Of a DNA stretch of 64,000 nucleotides, positions 1 to 8,317 are shown one piece after another (position 1 is the first letter of the stretch; each line of letters starts with the position of its first letter). The translations under genes were made by a program, and so were the position numbers. Source of the stretch: 13-2-20CM-66-19 sp963760225. GTDB lineage: Bacteria > Pseudomonadota > Gammaproteobacteria > Steroidobacterales > Steroidobacteraceae. The notes under the pieces were generated by a model that was not told the origin of the DNA, did no database searches, and was given only the letters and a program-made list of their open reading frames with translations. Location of the stretch: the NCBI GenBank assembly GCA_963760225.1, contig CAVXCD010000003.1, positions 1,860,001-1,924,000 of the forward strand, in the 5' to 3' direction.

Positions 1-85
1 GTGCGCGTCGCGCCAGGCGCCCGCGGATCTCGTAGCGCACCTGCCGCAGGCACTCGCTCGGGTACACGCTGTGTTCGCTCTTCAT
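1..85 (-). CDS. N-terminus of a probable AlaA-like aminotransferase (partial)
   Basis: Only the first 28 codons lie in the window; the gene runs off the left edge. The ATG is at 85-83 on the minus strand. The peptide reads MKSEHSVYPSECLRQVRYEI followed by RGRLARRA. A short lead followed by VRYEIRGRLARRA resembles the start of the PLP-dependent glutamate-pyruvate aminotransferase AlaA and its relatives, where YDIRGPVLKEA occupies the same place. That family makes alanine from pyruvate in the cytoplasm. The identification rests on this one motif, so it is tentative. The gene points the same way as the ABC transporter genes behind it but is separated from them by 67 bp. Confidence 0.4.
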   Translation of the reverse strand, partial: MKSEHSVYPSECLRQVRYEIRGRLARRA

Positions 86-152
86 GCCGCCCAAGGATAG
101 CGCAGTCGGGGCCGCTGCCGGGGACGGCCGAGTGCGCCGCGCCGCGCTTGAT

Positions 153-2003
153 CTACGCCAGCTCGCGCCAGCGATGACAGGCCACCGCGACGCCCTCGCC
201 CGCCGGCTCCCAGGCCGGCACGCGCTCGCGGCACAGCGCTTGCGCGTGCGGGCAGCGCGTGTGGTACACGCAGCCGCGCGGCGGTGTCAGCGGTGAGGGC
301 GGCTCGCCGAGCGCGACGTGCGCCAGGCGCTGCGGCTGCAACTGCGGATCGGGCGAAGGTATCGCGGCGAGCAGCTCGCGGCTGTAGGGATGCCGCGCAG
401 CTGCGAACAGCCGGGCGCTTGGGGCGAGCTCCATCATGCGGCCGAGGTACAGCACCAACACGCGCTCGCACAGGCGCTGGACGAGCGCCAGGTTATGGCT
501 GATGAACAGCAGGCCGAGGCCGCTCTCCTGGCGCAACTGCACGAGCAGCGACACGATCTGCTCCTGCGTCGGCAGATCGAGGGCGCTCAGCGGCTCGTCG
601 CACACCAGCACGCGCGGCTCGAGGATCATGGCGCGCGCCAACGCCACGCGCTGGCACTGGCCGCCGGAGAGCTCGTGCGGGTAGCGTGCCGCGAGCTCTC
701 CCGGCAGCCCCAGGCGCGCGAGCAACGCGTGCACCGCCTGGCGGCGCGCCAGCGAATCCAGTCCCGCTGCGTGGACCCGCAGCGGCTCGGCGACGATCTC
801 GGCCACGGTCATGCGCGGGTCGAGACTGCCGTAGGGATCCTGGAAGATGATCTGCAGATCGCGTCGGCGGCGGCGCAGCTCGTGCGGCGCCAGCGCGAGC
901 GCGTCCTGTCCCATCCACAGCACTCGTCCCGCGCACGGCTCGATCAGGCGCAGCGCCGCTCGCGCGAGCGTCGACTTGCCGCCGCCCGACTCCCCGACGA
1001 TGCCGAGCGAGCCGCCGGCGGCGAGCGCGAAGCTCGCCTCGTGCAGCGCGATGAGCGGCAGCGCGCGCGCCAAGGCGCCGCGGCGCACGACAAAGCGCAC
1101 ACTGACCGCTTCGAGGGCGAGCGCCGCGCCGGCGTGCGCCGGCGGCGTGAGCCCGGCGACACCTTGCGGCGGCAGCCCGCCGGCCAGCAGCGCCGCCTGG
1201 CGCACCAGCGAGCGGGTGTAGAGCTCGCGCGGCGCCTTGAGAACCGCGGTGGCCGTGCCGCACTCGATGAGACTGCCGGCGCGCAGCACCGCGACCCGGT
1301 TGGCGACGCCGGCGAGCGCACCGAGATCATGGGAGATGAACACCATGGCCATGCCGCGCTCGCGCTGCAGGTCCTTGAGCAGCGCGAGGATCTGCGCCTG
1401 CACGGTGACGTCGAGCGAGCTGGTCGGCTCGTCCGCGATCAGCAGGCGCGGCTCACCGCTCAAGGCGAGCGCGATCATCACGCGCTGACGCATACCGCCG
1501 GAGAGCTCGTGCGGACATTGCCCGAGGCGGCGCGCCGGATCGGAGAGCTGCACGCGCGTGAGCAGCGCCAGCGCGCGCGCGCGTGCTTCGCGGCGGTCAA
1601 TGGCGTGATGCCGTCGCAGCACTTCCACCAGCTGCGCGCCGACCGCCAGGTGCGGCGTGAGTGAGGTCATCGGGTCCTGGAACACCATGCCGATCGCCGC
1701 GCCGCGCAACCGATCGAGCGCGGCGGCGCCCTGCCCGAGGAGCTCCTGGCCGGCGAAGCGCACGCTGCCGGTGGCGAAACCGCCGGGGCCGAGCAGCCCC
1801 ATGACCGCGAGAAACACCTGGGTCTTGCCCGCGCCGGATTCGCCGAGCACGCCGAGGCACTCGCCGCGGTGCACGTCGAGCGTGATGCCGGCGGCCGCCA
1901 TCACCCGCCCGCGGCGCGTATCGAAGCCGACGCTGAGCCCGGCGAGGCTCAGCAGCGGCGCCTGCGCACCCTCGCCCTCAGCGCTCGCGTGGATCGAGGG
2001 CAT
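153..2003 (-). CDS. ABC transporter, fused double ATP-binding protein (oligopeptide/YejF type)
   Basis: A 616-residue cytoplasmic ATPase with two complete ABC domains in one chain, as in YejF and GsiA, instead of separate DppD and DppF. The first Walker A is GESGAGKT (about residues 54-61) with signature LSGGMRQRV. The second Walker A is GESGGGKST in the C-terminal half with LSGGQCQRVALARA. The C-terminal tail holds CVYHTRCPHA, the cysteine-containing extension typical of the oligopeptide ATPase family. The ATG at 2003 overlaps the end of the upstream permease by 26 bp, which suggests translational coupling. It should power uptake of a peptide-like solute. No periplasmic binding protein gene is visible, so the substrate cannot be stated. 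Confidence 0.9.
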   Translation of the reverse strand: MPSIHASAEGEGAQAPLLSLAGLSVGFDTRRGRVMAAAGITLDVHRGECLGVLGESGAGKTQVFLAVMGLLGPGGFATGSVRFAGQELLGQGAAALDRLRGAAIGMVFQDPMTSLTPHLAVGAQLVEVLRRHHAIDRREARARALALLTRVQLSDPARRLGQCPHELSGGMRQRVMIALALSGEPRLLIADEPTSSLDVTVQAQILALLKDLQRERGMAMVFISHDLGALAGVANRVAVLRAGSLIECGTATAVLKAPRELYTRSLVRQAALLAGGLPPQGVAGLTPPAHAGAALALEAVSVRFVVRRGALARALPLIALHEASFALAAGGSLGIVGESGGGKSTLARAALRLIEPCAGRVLWMGQDALALAPHELRRRRRDLQIIFQDPYGSLDPRMTVAEIVAEPLRVHAAGLDSLARRQAVHALLARLGLPGELAARYPHELSGGQCQRVALARAMILEPRVLVCDEPLSALDLPTQEQIVSLLVQLRQESGLGLLFISHNLALVQRLCERVLVLYLGRMMELAPSARLFAAARHPYSRELLAAIPSPDPQLQPQRLAHVALGEPPSPLTPPRGCVYHTRCPHAQALCRERVPAWEPAGEGVAVACHRWRELA

Positions 2004-2850
2004 CGCGCAGCGCGTCGCCGAGCAGGTTCAGGCAGGTGAGCAGCACGACCAGGAACAGCGCCGGCACCAGCAGCATCCACGGCGCGGATTCCATCTCCTG
2101 GGTGCCGCCGTAGATCAGGTTGCCGAGGCTCGCGTGCGGCTCCTGCACGCCGAGGCCGAGGAAGGACAGGAAGCTCTCGGACAGGATCATCTGCGGCACG
2201 ATCAGCGTGGCATAGACCGCGACCGGTCCGAGCACGTTCGGCAGCACGTGCCGCAGCAGGATCGCGCCGGGGGACAACCCGCCGGCGCGCGCCGCCTCGA
2301 TGAACTCGCGCCGCCGCAGCGCGCGGGTCTGCGCGCGCACCATGCGTGCGGTGGTGAGCCAGCCCACCGCGCCGAGCGCAACCAGCAGCACCGTGATGCG
2401 GCCGCGCGGGAACAGCGTCGTCAGGATGATCACCACGAACAGGTACGGCAGCGCATACAGCACGTCGACGAAGCGCATCATCCAGCCGTCGAGACGCCCG
2501 CCGCAAAAGCCCGCGACCGCTCCCCACAGCAGCCCGATCACCAGGCTGAGCGCGGTGGCGAGCGCGCTGATCAGCAGCGACAGGCGCACGCCGGCCAGCG
2601 TGCGCACCAGCAGGTCCCGCCCGAGCCGATCGGTGCCGAGCCAGTGAGCGGCGGTGAGCCCCGGCGGCCGCGCCAGGTGTTGCCAGTCGATGCCATCGTA
2701 GCTCCACGGGCTCAGCAGCGGCGCGCACAGCGCGAGCAGCGCCAGCAGCACCAGCACGGCGAGCGCGACGAGGGCGCGCGGGTTGGCGCTGAGGCGCTGG
2801 CGCGCGCCGAGCCAGAAGCCGCCGGCCGGCACCGCCACAGCCTCATTCAT
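1978..2850 (-). CDS. ABC transporter permease, OppC/DppC family
   Basis: A 290-residue inner-membrane permease. An N-terminal cytoplasmic lead with LSANPRALVALAVLVLLALL starts the first helix, followed by HWLGTDRLGRDLLVRTLAG, the sequence that marks OppC/DppC/YejE proteins (H-x-LGTD-x-xGRD). The family's EAA loop is recognisable around REFIEAARAGGLSPGAILLRHVLPN. The ATG at 2850 overlaps the stop of the OppB-like permease by 8 bp, and the 3' end overlaps the ATPase gene by 26 bp, so the three genes form one tightly coupled unit. It would form a heterodimeric channel with the adjacent permease. Confidence 0.92.
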   Translation of the reverse strand: MNEAVAVPAGGFWLGARQRLSANPRALVALAVLVLLALLALCAPLLSPWSYDGIDWQHLARPPGLTAAHWLGTDRLGRDLLVRTLAGVRLSLLISALATALSLVIGLLWGAVAGFCGGRLDGWMMRFVDVLYALPYLFVVIILTTLFPRGRITVLLVALGAVGWLTTARMVRAQTRALRRREFIEAARAGGLSPGAILLRHVLPNVLGPVAVYATLIVPQMILSESFLSFLGLGVQEPHASLGNLIYGGTQEMESAPWMLLVPALFLVVLLTCLNLLGDALRDALDPRER

Positions 2851-3766
2851 GCCGTGAGCCCGGATCGAGCCAGCCGCAGGCGAGATCGGCCGCGAGGTTC
2901 AGCAGCAGCGTCAGGGCCGCGTACACCACCACCATGCCCATGACCAGCGGGTAGTCGCGATCGATCGCGCCCTGCACCAGGAAGCGGCCGCTGCCCGGCA
3001 GAGCAAATACGCTCTCCACCACCAGCGAGCCGGTGATGATGTAGGCGGCGGCGGGGCCGAGATAGCTCACCACCGGCAGCAGTGCCGGCGGCAGCGCGTG
3101 ACGCCACAGTACGCGCGCGGCGCCCAGTCCGCGCGCGCGCGCGCTGCGCACGAACGGACTGCGCAGCACCTCGAGCAGGCTGGCGCGCGTCAGGCGCGCC
3201 AGGTACGCCGCGACCGGCAGGGCGAGCGTCAGCACCGGCAGCACCAGGTAGCGCGGTGCGTCGGCCTCCCAGCCGGCTACCGGCAACCAGTGCAGGTGCA
3301 GCCCGAACACGAGCGCGAGCAGCGGGCCGGTGACGAAGCCCGGCAGCGCGATCGCGAGCGCGCTCGCTGTCGCGAAGCCGACGTCGGCGCCCGCGGTGCG
3401 CCACAGCGCCGCGGCAATGCCGGCGCTCACGCCGCCGAGCACCGCCGCCACGAGGGCGATGAGCCCGAGCGTCGCAGACAGCGGCAACCCTTGCGCGAGC
3501 AACTCGCGCACCGTGAAGTCGCGCTGGCGCAGCGAGGGGCCGAAGTCCCCGTGCGCCAGGGCGCGCAGGTAGTGCAGGTACTGCACCGGCAGCGGCTGAT
3601 CGAGCCCGTAGAGGCGCTCGAGGTTGGCGCGTACCGCGGGGCTCAGGGCCTGCTCCTGGTCGAACGGTCCGCCAGGCGCCAGGCGGATGATGGCGAACGA
3701 CAGGGTCACGATCACCAGCAGCGTGACTCCCATGGCGGCGATGCGACGCAGTGCCAGCTTTCGCAT
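2843..3766 (-). CDS. ABC transporter permease, OppB/DppB family
   Basis: A 307-residue inner-membrane permease and first gene of the transporter unit. After the first helix comes FAIIRLAPGGPFDQE and then a periplasmic loop with LDQPLPVQYLHYL, as in OppB/DppB/YejB proteins. The EAA loop is RSARARGLGAARVLWRHALP. I chose the ATG at 3766 (MRKLALRR) over an in-frame TTG 27 bp upstream because the TTG would add only nine unconserved residues. The gene is divergent from etfB with about 136 bp between the starts. Family membership is secure; the substrate (dipeptide, oligopeptide or a microcin-like compound) is not. Confidence 0.9.
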   Translation of the reverse strand: MRKLALRRIAAMGVTLLVIVTLSFAIIRLAPGGPFDQEQALSPAVRANLERLYGLDQPLPVQYLHYLRALAHGDFGPSLRQRDFTVRELLAQGLPLSATLGLIALVAAVLGGVSAGIAAALWRTAGADVGFATASALAIALPGFVTGPLLALVFGLHLHWLPVAGWEADAPRYLVLPVLTLALPVAAYLARLTRASLLEVLRSPFVRSARARGLGAARVLWRHALPPALLPVVSYLGPAAAYIITGSLVVESVFALPGSGRFLVQGAIDRDYPLVMGMVVVYAALTLLLNLAADLACGWLDPGSRHE

Positions 3767-3842
3767 GCGCGACTTTAGGTAAGGCGTGCGCAATTCGTCA
3801 ACGCCGCGGCACGTCCCGGCAACACCGCGCAGGCGCTGCCGC

Positions 3843-3873
3843 TATACTGCCCACCCGCCCGGTTAGCCGGGCG
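3843..3873 (+). promoter_or_regulatory. Probable etfBA promoter -10 and leader hairpin
   Basis: TATACT at 3843-3848 is a near-consensus -10 hexamer. The sequence 17 bp upstream (CAACAC) is a poor -35, so the call is tentative. Just downstream, 3856-3862 and 3867-3873 form a perfect 7-bp GC-rich inverted repeat with a 4-nt loop, which would sit in the 5' untranslated region about 30 nt before the etfB start. No run of T follows it, so it is not an intrinsic terminator. Confidence 0.35.
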
Positions 3874-3902
3874 CAAGCGTTCCGAAAGCGGCAAAGTACG
3901 GC

Positions 3903-4652
3903 ATGAAGCGCATCCTGGTCGGCATCAAGCGCGTGGTCGATTACAACGTGCGCATCAGGGTCAAGCCCGACGGCAGCGGCGTCATCACCGACGGGGTCAA
4001 GATGAGCGTGAACCCGTTCGATGAGATCGCGCTCGAGGAGGCGCTGCGTATCAGGGAGCGTGGCGGCGCGGACGAGGTCATCGTCGCCACCGTGGGGCCC
4101 GCCGACTGCCAGCAGCAGCTGCGCACCGCGCTCGCGATGGGCGCCGACCGCGCGCTGCACGTGCAGGCCGACGGTGTCGTCGAACCGCTGGTCGCCGCGC
4201 GCGCGCTGCTGAAGCTCATCGAGCGCGAGCAGCCGCTGCTGGTGATCCTCGGCAAGCAGGCGATCGACGACGACAACGGGCAGACCGGGCAGGTGCTCGC
4301 GGCGCTATGGAACCGGCCGCAGGCGACCTACGCCTCCAAGCTCGAGCTCACCGGCGAGACCGCACGCGTCACCCGCGAGGTGGACGCCGGGCTCGAGACG
4401 CTCGAGGTGGATCTGCCCGCGGTCATCACCACGGATCTGCGCCTCAACGAGCCACGCTACGTGAAGCTTCCCGACATCATGAAGGCCAAGAAGAAGCCGC
4501 TCGATACGCTCACGCTCGCCGCGCTCGGCGTGGAGCAACGCCAGCAGCTCAAGCTGGTGCGCTTCGAGCCGCCGCCGCAGCGGCAGAAGGGCATCAGGGT
4601 CAAGGATGCGGCCGAGCTGGTGGACGCACTGAAGAAGAAGGGGCTGCTGTGA
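3903..4652 (+). CDS. etfB: Electron transfer flavoprotein beta subunit
   Basis: A 249-residue protein, the usual length for EtfB. The ETF-beta signature is clear at residues 31-50 (VKMSVNPFDEIALEEALRI), and the C-terminus has the expected lysine-rich tail. With EtfA it forms the soluble heterodimer that takes electrons from acyl-CoA dehydrogenases and passes them to ETF:ubiquinone oxidoreductase. The isovaleryl-CoA dehydrogenase and the dimethylglycine dehydrogenase-like enzyme in this window are plausible donors; that link is inference. The stop codon overlaps the etfA start (GTGA), so the two are translationally coupled. Confidence 0.97.
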   Translation: MKRILVGIKRVVDYNVRIRVKPDGSGVITDGVKMSVNPFDEIALEEALRIRERGGADEVIVATVGPADCQQQLRTALAMGADRALHVQADGVVEPLVAARALLKLIEREQPLLVILGKQAIDDDNGQTGQVLAALWNRPQATYASKLELTGETARVTREVDAGLETLEVDLPAVITTDLRLNEPRYVKLPDIMKAKKKPLDTLTLAALGVEQRQQLKLVRFEPPPQRQKGIRVKDAAELVDALKKKGLL

Positions 4653-5590
4653 GCGCGAGCGTACTGATCGTCGCCGAGCACGACGGCGGCAAGCTCAACG
4701 CCAGCACCGCCAAGTGCGTGAGCTGCGCGCGCGCACTCGCCGGCGCACAGCTCACCGTCGTGGTGTGCGCCGCGGATGCGGCCGGCGTCGCTGCCCAGGC
4801 GGCGCAACTGGCCGGCGTGAGCCGTGTGCTCACGCTCGAGAATCCGGCCAACGCCCACGCGCTCGCCGCGGTACTGGCGCCGCAGATCGTGGCGATCGCC
4901 GCGCCCTACACTCACCTGCTCGGGCCCTCGACCACCTTCGGCAAGGACCTGATGGCGCGTATCGCCGGGCTGCTCGATGCGCCACAGGTGAGCGACATCA
5001 TGGCCATCGACAGCCCGACGCGCTTCCGGCGGCCGATCTATGCCGGCAATGCGATTCTCACGGTGGACAGCGAAGGGGCGGCGCAGGTGGTGGGCACGGT
5101 GCGCACCGCCTCGTTCGAGGCGGCAGGTGGCGGCGGAGCGGCGCCGGTGGAGAAGGCGAACGCGAACGTGACGCTGCCGACCCATACGCGCTTCGTGTCG
5201 GTGTCGGCCGCCAAGACCGATCGGCCGGACCTGCAGACCGCCGCGCGCGTCATCTCCGGAGGGCGGGCTCTGGGCAGCGCCGAGGGCTTCAAGATCCTCT
5301 ACAGCCTCGCCGACAAGATCGGCGCGGCGGTCGGCGCCTCGCGTGCCGCGGTGGATGCCGGCTACGCGCCCAACGAGATGCAGGTCGGACAGACCGGCAA
5401 GATCATCGCGCCCGAGCTGTACATGGCGGTGGGTATCTCCGGCGCCATTCAGCATCTCACCGGCATCAAGGATGCGCGCACCATCGTCGCCATCAACAAG
5501 GACGGCGAAGCGCCGATCTTCGAGGTCGCGGACTTTGGTTTAGTGGGCGATCTGTTCCAGATCATCCCGCAGATCGAGCAGCTGTTGTAG
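4649..5590 (+). CDS. etfA: Electron transfer flavoprotein alpha subunit
   Basis: A 313-residue EtfA. I take the GTG at 4649, which overlaps the etfB stop by 4 bp and gives the normal N-terminus VSASVLIVAEHDGG. A longer upstream reading would run inside etfB. The C-terminal FAD-binding domain is recognisable from QVGQTGKIIAPELYMAVGIS through GAIQHLTGIKDARTIVAINK to the terminal FGLVGDLFQIIPQ. It binds the redox-active FAD of the heterodimer. It converges on the peroxiredoxin gene with 44 bp between stops. Confidence 0.97.
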   Translation: MSASVLIVAEHDGGKLNASTAKCVSCARALAGAQLTVVVCAADAAGVAAQAAQLAGVSRVLTLENPANAHALAAVLAPQIVAIAAPYTHLLGPSTTFGKDLMARIAGLLDAPQVSDIMAIDSPTRFRRPIYAGNAILTVDSEGAAQVVGTVRTASFEAAGGGGAAPVEKANANVTLPTHTRFVSVSAAKTDRPDLQTAARVISGGRALGSAEGFKILYSLADKIGAAVGASRAAVDAGYAPNEMQVGQTGKIIAPELYMAVGISGAIQHLTGIKDARTIVAINKDGEAPIFEVADFGLVGDLFQIIPQIEQLL

Positions 5591-5634
5591 CCTCGAACGC
5601 CGGCAAAAGCTGCGCCTCTTGCTGGCGGACCCGA

Positions 5635-6117
5635 TTACAGATGCGCCAGCATCGCCTCCGCGGACGACACCTTGAACTGCCCGGCCTCCTCCACGTCGAC
5701 GCGTGAGGCCACGCCGTCGCGCACCAGGATCGCAAAGCGCTGGCCGCGCGTGCCCATGCCGAATTTCCGGCCATCCAGCTCCAGCCCGAGCGCACGGGCG
5801 TAGTCGCCGTTGCCGTCGGCGAGCATCAGGATCTTGTCGCCGACGCCCGCAGACTTGCCCCAGGCGTTCATGACGAACACGTCGTTCACCGCCATGCACG
5901 CGATGGTGTCGACGCCCTTGGCGTGGATCTGCTCGGCGAGCTGCACGAAGCCTGGCAGGTGCTTGGCGTCACAGGTCGGGGTGAAGGCGCCGGGCACCGA
6001 GAACAGCAGCACCGTCTTGCCCTTGAAGAGCTCCTCGCTCGTCAGGTCCTTCGGTCCTTCCTTCGTCATGCGCTTGAACGTGCCCTGCGGCATGCGCTCG
6101 CCGGTCTTGATGGTCAT
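5635..6117 (-). CDS. Peroxiredoxin, Prx5 type
   Basis: A 160-residue cytoplasmic thiol peroxidase. The peroxidatic site is PGAFTPTC at residues 42-49 with Cys49, the Prx5 signature. The first residues MTIKTGERMPQGTF also match Prx5-family starts. The ATG at 6117 is preceded by AAGGAGT at good spacing, which decides it over an in-frame extension 63 bp longer. It reduces hydrogen peroxide and alkyl hydroperoxides using thioredoxin, glutaredoxin or glutathione; which of these cannot be read here. It lies 25 bp downstream of the TPR gene of the TonB cluster and may be co-transcribed. Confidence 0.93.
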   Translation of the reverse strand: MTIKTGERMPQGTFKRMTKEGPKDLTSEELFKGKTVLLFSVPGAFTPTCDAKHLPGFVQLAEQIHAKGVDTIACMAVNDVFVMNAWGKSAGVGDKILMLADGNGDYARALGLELDGRKFGMGTRGQRFAILVRDGVASRVDVEEAGQFKVSSAEAMLAHL

Positions 6118-6142
6118 GTCGCGACTCCTTGCGTGATGGGCT

Positions 6143-7387
6143 TCAGGCCTGCTTGGCGTGCAGGCTCCACAGGTTCGCAAGCCGCTCGAGCGCCGGGTCG
6201 CCCTTGACGGCCTTGAAGGTCTTCACGGCATCGTCCTTGTGGCCGCCCTTCAGCTGCGCAATACCGAGCAGCAGGCGCGCCCCGGCCTCGTCCTTCACCC
6301 CGCCCTTGCCGAGGCCCTTGCCGAGCTCGTCCGCCGCCTTGTCGTATTGCCCGTAGCCGAGGTAAGCCAGGCCGACGCCGACGTTCTTCGCGCCGGTGGG
6401 CGCGGCATCGGCCTCCTTCTCGAGCCGCGGCAGGCTCGCCTGGTCGGTGGCGGCGGCCTTCTTGGCGTTCTCGAGCAGGCGCTGGTTGCGGTCCTTGGTG
6501 AGCTTGTCGCTGAACACGTCCTTCTGCATGCCCTTCTCGAGCACGCTCGCCGCCTCTCCCGGGGAGCCCGCTTCGAGCGCGAGCTGCGCCATCTCGTTGT
6601 AGTCACCGGGCGTCTTCAGCACGTCGACTTCCGACATCAGCCGGTAGGTCTGCAACAGGTTGGCATCGTTACTGGAGGTTTGCGAGCGCAGGCTGAACAG
6701 CAGCTGACTCCAGTAGTCCGGTTGCGGATAGTACGCCACCAGCTTCTCCATGGCGCGCGTCTGACAGGCATCGTCGCTGAGCTTCTGGCAGGAGCTGTAG
6801 ATCAGCAGCAGCGTGTCCTTCTTCGGCGTCTCGCCGGCCTTGATCTCGCCGTCGGCGAGCGCCTCCTCGAATTTGAGCGTGCCCTTGTAGTCGCCCTTGA
6901 GGTAGTACGCCTGGCCGATGATGACGCGCAGCCGATCGTCGGCACCGCCGCTCTTGTTGAGGCGATTACCGAAGTCGATCACCTTGTCGTAGTTCTTGAG
7001 CTGGTAGTTCATCTCGGTGAGTGAGCGCAGCTTCTGCGGCTTCTCGGACTCAGGCGTGATGCCGTCGTCGAGCTCCGCCTCGATGGCCTTGGAAGCCTCG
7101 GCGTAGTTCTGCGTGTTGACGTAGGCGAACGCCAGGAAATCGTTGATGACGTGCTGGTCGTAGCTCGTCTTGCTTGGAATCGCGTCGGCTTCCCTGAGCT
7201 TGGCGATGGCTTCGGCGTATTTCTTCGCCTTGAGATCCTCCTGGGCGTCGTGCAGGGGCGTGACGAGCTTGGCACTCGGCTGCTGCTTCTCCGGCTTGTC
7301 TGCCGCCCACGCCGGCGACCCCGGCAGCAGTGTCGCGGCGAGGATCACGGATGCGCCCATCAGGGCGCGCGAGCTGATGACCTTCAT
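6143..7387 (-). CDS. Secreted TPR-repeat protein of the TonB cluster
   Basis: A 414-residue protein with an N-terminal signal peptide (hydrophobic stretch ending SPAWAADKPE). It is otherwise made of helical TPR-like repeats, for example KYAEAIAKLREADAI, NYAEASKAIEAELD, GDYKGTLKFEEAL, GQYDKAADELGKGL. The ATG at 7387 is preferred to a GTG 15 bp upstream. It directly follows the second exbD with the same orientation. TPR proteins are found next to tonB-exbBD sets in several Gammaproteobacteria, so a periplasmic role linked to TonB-dependent transport is a reasonable inference, but no enzymatic motif is present and the function is unknown. Confidence 0.8.
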   Translation of the reverse strand: MKVISSRALMGASVILAATLLPGSPAWAADKPEKQQPSAKLVTPLHDAQEDLKAKKYAEAIAKLREADAIPSKTSYDQHVINDFLAFAYVNTQNYAEASKAIEAELDDGITPESEKPQKLRSLTEMNYQLKNYDKVIDFGNRLNKSGGADDRLRVIIGQAYYLKGDYKGTLKFEEALADGEIKAGETPKKDTLLLIYSSCQKLSDDACQTRAMEKLVAYYPQPDYWSQLLFSLRSQTSSNDANLLQTYRLMSEVDVLKTPGDYNEMAQLALEAGSPGEAASVLEKGMQKDVFSDKLTKDRNQRLLENAKKAAATDQASLPRLEKEADAAPTGAKNVGVGLAYLGYGQYDKAADELGKGLGKGGVKDEAGARLLLGIAQLKGGHKDDAVKTFKAVKGDPALERLANLWSLHAKQA

Positions 7388-7413
7388 GTTGCTTGGGTTC
7401 ACTTAGTTAACGG

Positions 7414-7836
7414 TTAATCCTTGAATTCGGCCACGTTGACGAAGCCGATCTTCTTCATGTGGTTGCGCTGCGCGGCGGCCAGCACCTTGGCAACGACGTC
7501 GTACTTGGCACGCCGGTCCGGCCGCAGGTGGATCTCCGGCTGCGGATCCTTGCTGGTCTCGGTGGCGAAATAGCCCTGCAGCTGCTCGAGGCTCGCCACC
7601 GGGGAGCCGTTCCACACCACGGTGCCGTCACCGTCGATCTCGAGGTTGATGACCTCCGGCTGCTGGTCGGGCGGCGGCGGCGGATTCTGGGTGTTCGGCA
7701 TGTCGAGCTTGACCGCGTGGGTCATGATGGGCAGCGACACGATCAGCGTCACCAGCAGCACCAGCATCACGTCGATCAGCGGCGTGGTGTTGATGTCGCA
7801 CATGGCGTCCTGGGAGGGGCCGACACTCATTGACAT
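7414..7836 (-). CDS. exbD: Biopolymer transport protein ExbD/TolR (second copy)
   Basis: A 140-residue inner-membrane protein with a short cytoplasmic lead, one transmembrane helix (about residues 19-38) and a periplasmic domain. The helix starts INTTPLIDVMLVLLV and carries the conserved membrane aspartate at residue 22. A proline-rich linker (NPPPPPDQQ) follows the helix. With ExbB it forms the proton channel that energises TonB. The neighbouring 143-residue ExbD shares the same architecture, so two divergent ExbD paralogs sit in tandem 25 bp apart. Confidence 0.93.
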   Translation of the reverse strand: MSMSVGPSQDAMCDINTTPLIDVMLVLLVTLIVSLPIMTHAVKLDMPNTQNPPPPPDQQPEVINLEIDGDGTVVWNGSPVASLEQLQGYFATETSKDPQPEIHLRPDRRAKYDVVAKVLAAAQRNHMKKIGFVNVAEFKD

Positions 7837-7861
7837 TGACGGACTCCTTGGCGCGAAAGCT

Positions 7862-8293
7862 TCAGCGGTAGCCGCGCACGCCGTGGTCGGGCTCGGTGAG
7901 GAAGCCGACCTTGACGATGCCGCCGCGCTGGATGGCGTACATGACGCGTCCGATCGCCTCGTAGCGCGTCTCCTTGTCGCCGCGGATATGCACTTCCGGC
8001 TGCGGCTTCCTGATGGCGGCCGCCTCGATCAGGCCGAGCAGCTCGTTGCGATCGGCCACCCGCTTGTCGTTCCAGTAGATGACGCCTTCCTTGTCAACCG
8101 CGATGGTGATGTTCTCGGGCTTGGTCTGGGTCGGGATGTTGACCGCCTTCGGCAGGTCCACCTTCACCGTCTTGTTGATCACCGGGATGGTGATCAGAAA
8201 GATGATGAGCAGCACCAGCATCACATCGACCAGCGGCGTCGTGTTGATGCTGGCGATTGCCCCGCCCGATTCCTGTCCGACACTCATCGCCAT
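7862..8293 (-). CDS. exbD: Biopolymer transport protein ExbD/TolR (first copy)
   Basis: A 143-residue ExbD. INTTPLVDVMLVLLIIFLIT forms the single transmembrane helix with the proton-carrying Asp at residue 23. The periplasmic domain contains PEVHIRGDKETRYEAIGRVM, a typical ExbD/TolR segment. It lies between exbB (24 bp upstream) and the second exbD, all in one orientation. Together they make the ExbB-ExbD motor for the adjacent TonB. Confidence 0.95.
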   Translation of the reverse strand: MAMSVGQESGGAIASINTTPLVDVMLVLLIIFLITIPVINKTVKVDLPKAVNIPTQTKPENITIAVDKEGVIYWNDKRVADRNELLGLIEAAAIRKPQPEVHIRGDKETRYEAIGRVMYAIQRGGIVKVGFLTEPDHGVRGYR

Positions 8294-8317
8294 GACGATC
8301 GCTCCTTGCTGCGCCCG

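Noticed and set aside
3856..3873. 7-bp hairpin in front of etfB as a terminator
   Set aside because: No run of T follows on either strand; it may be a leader structure at most.
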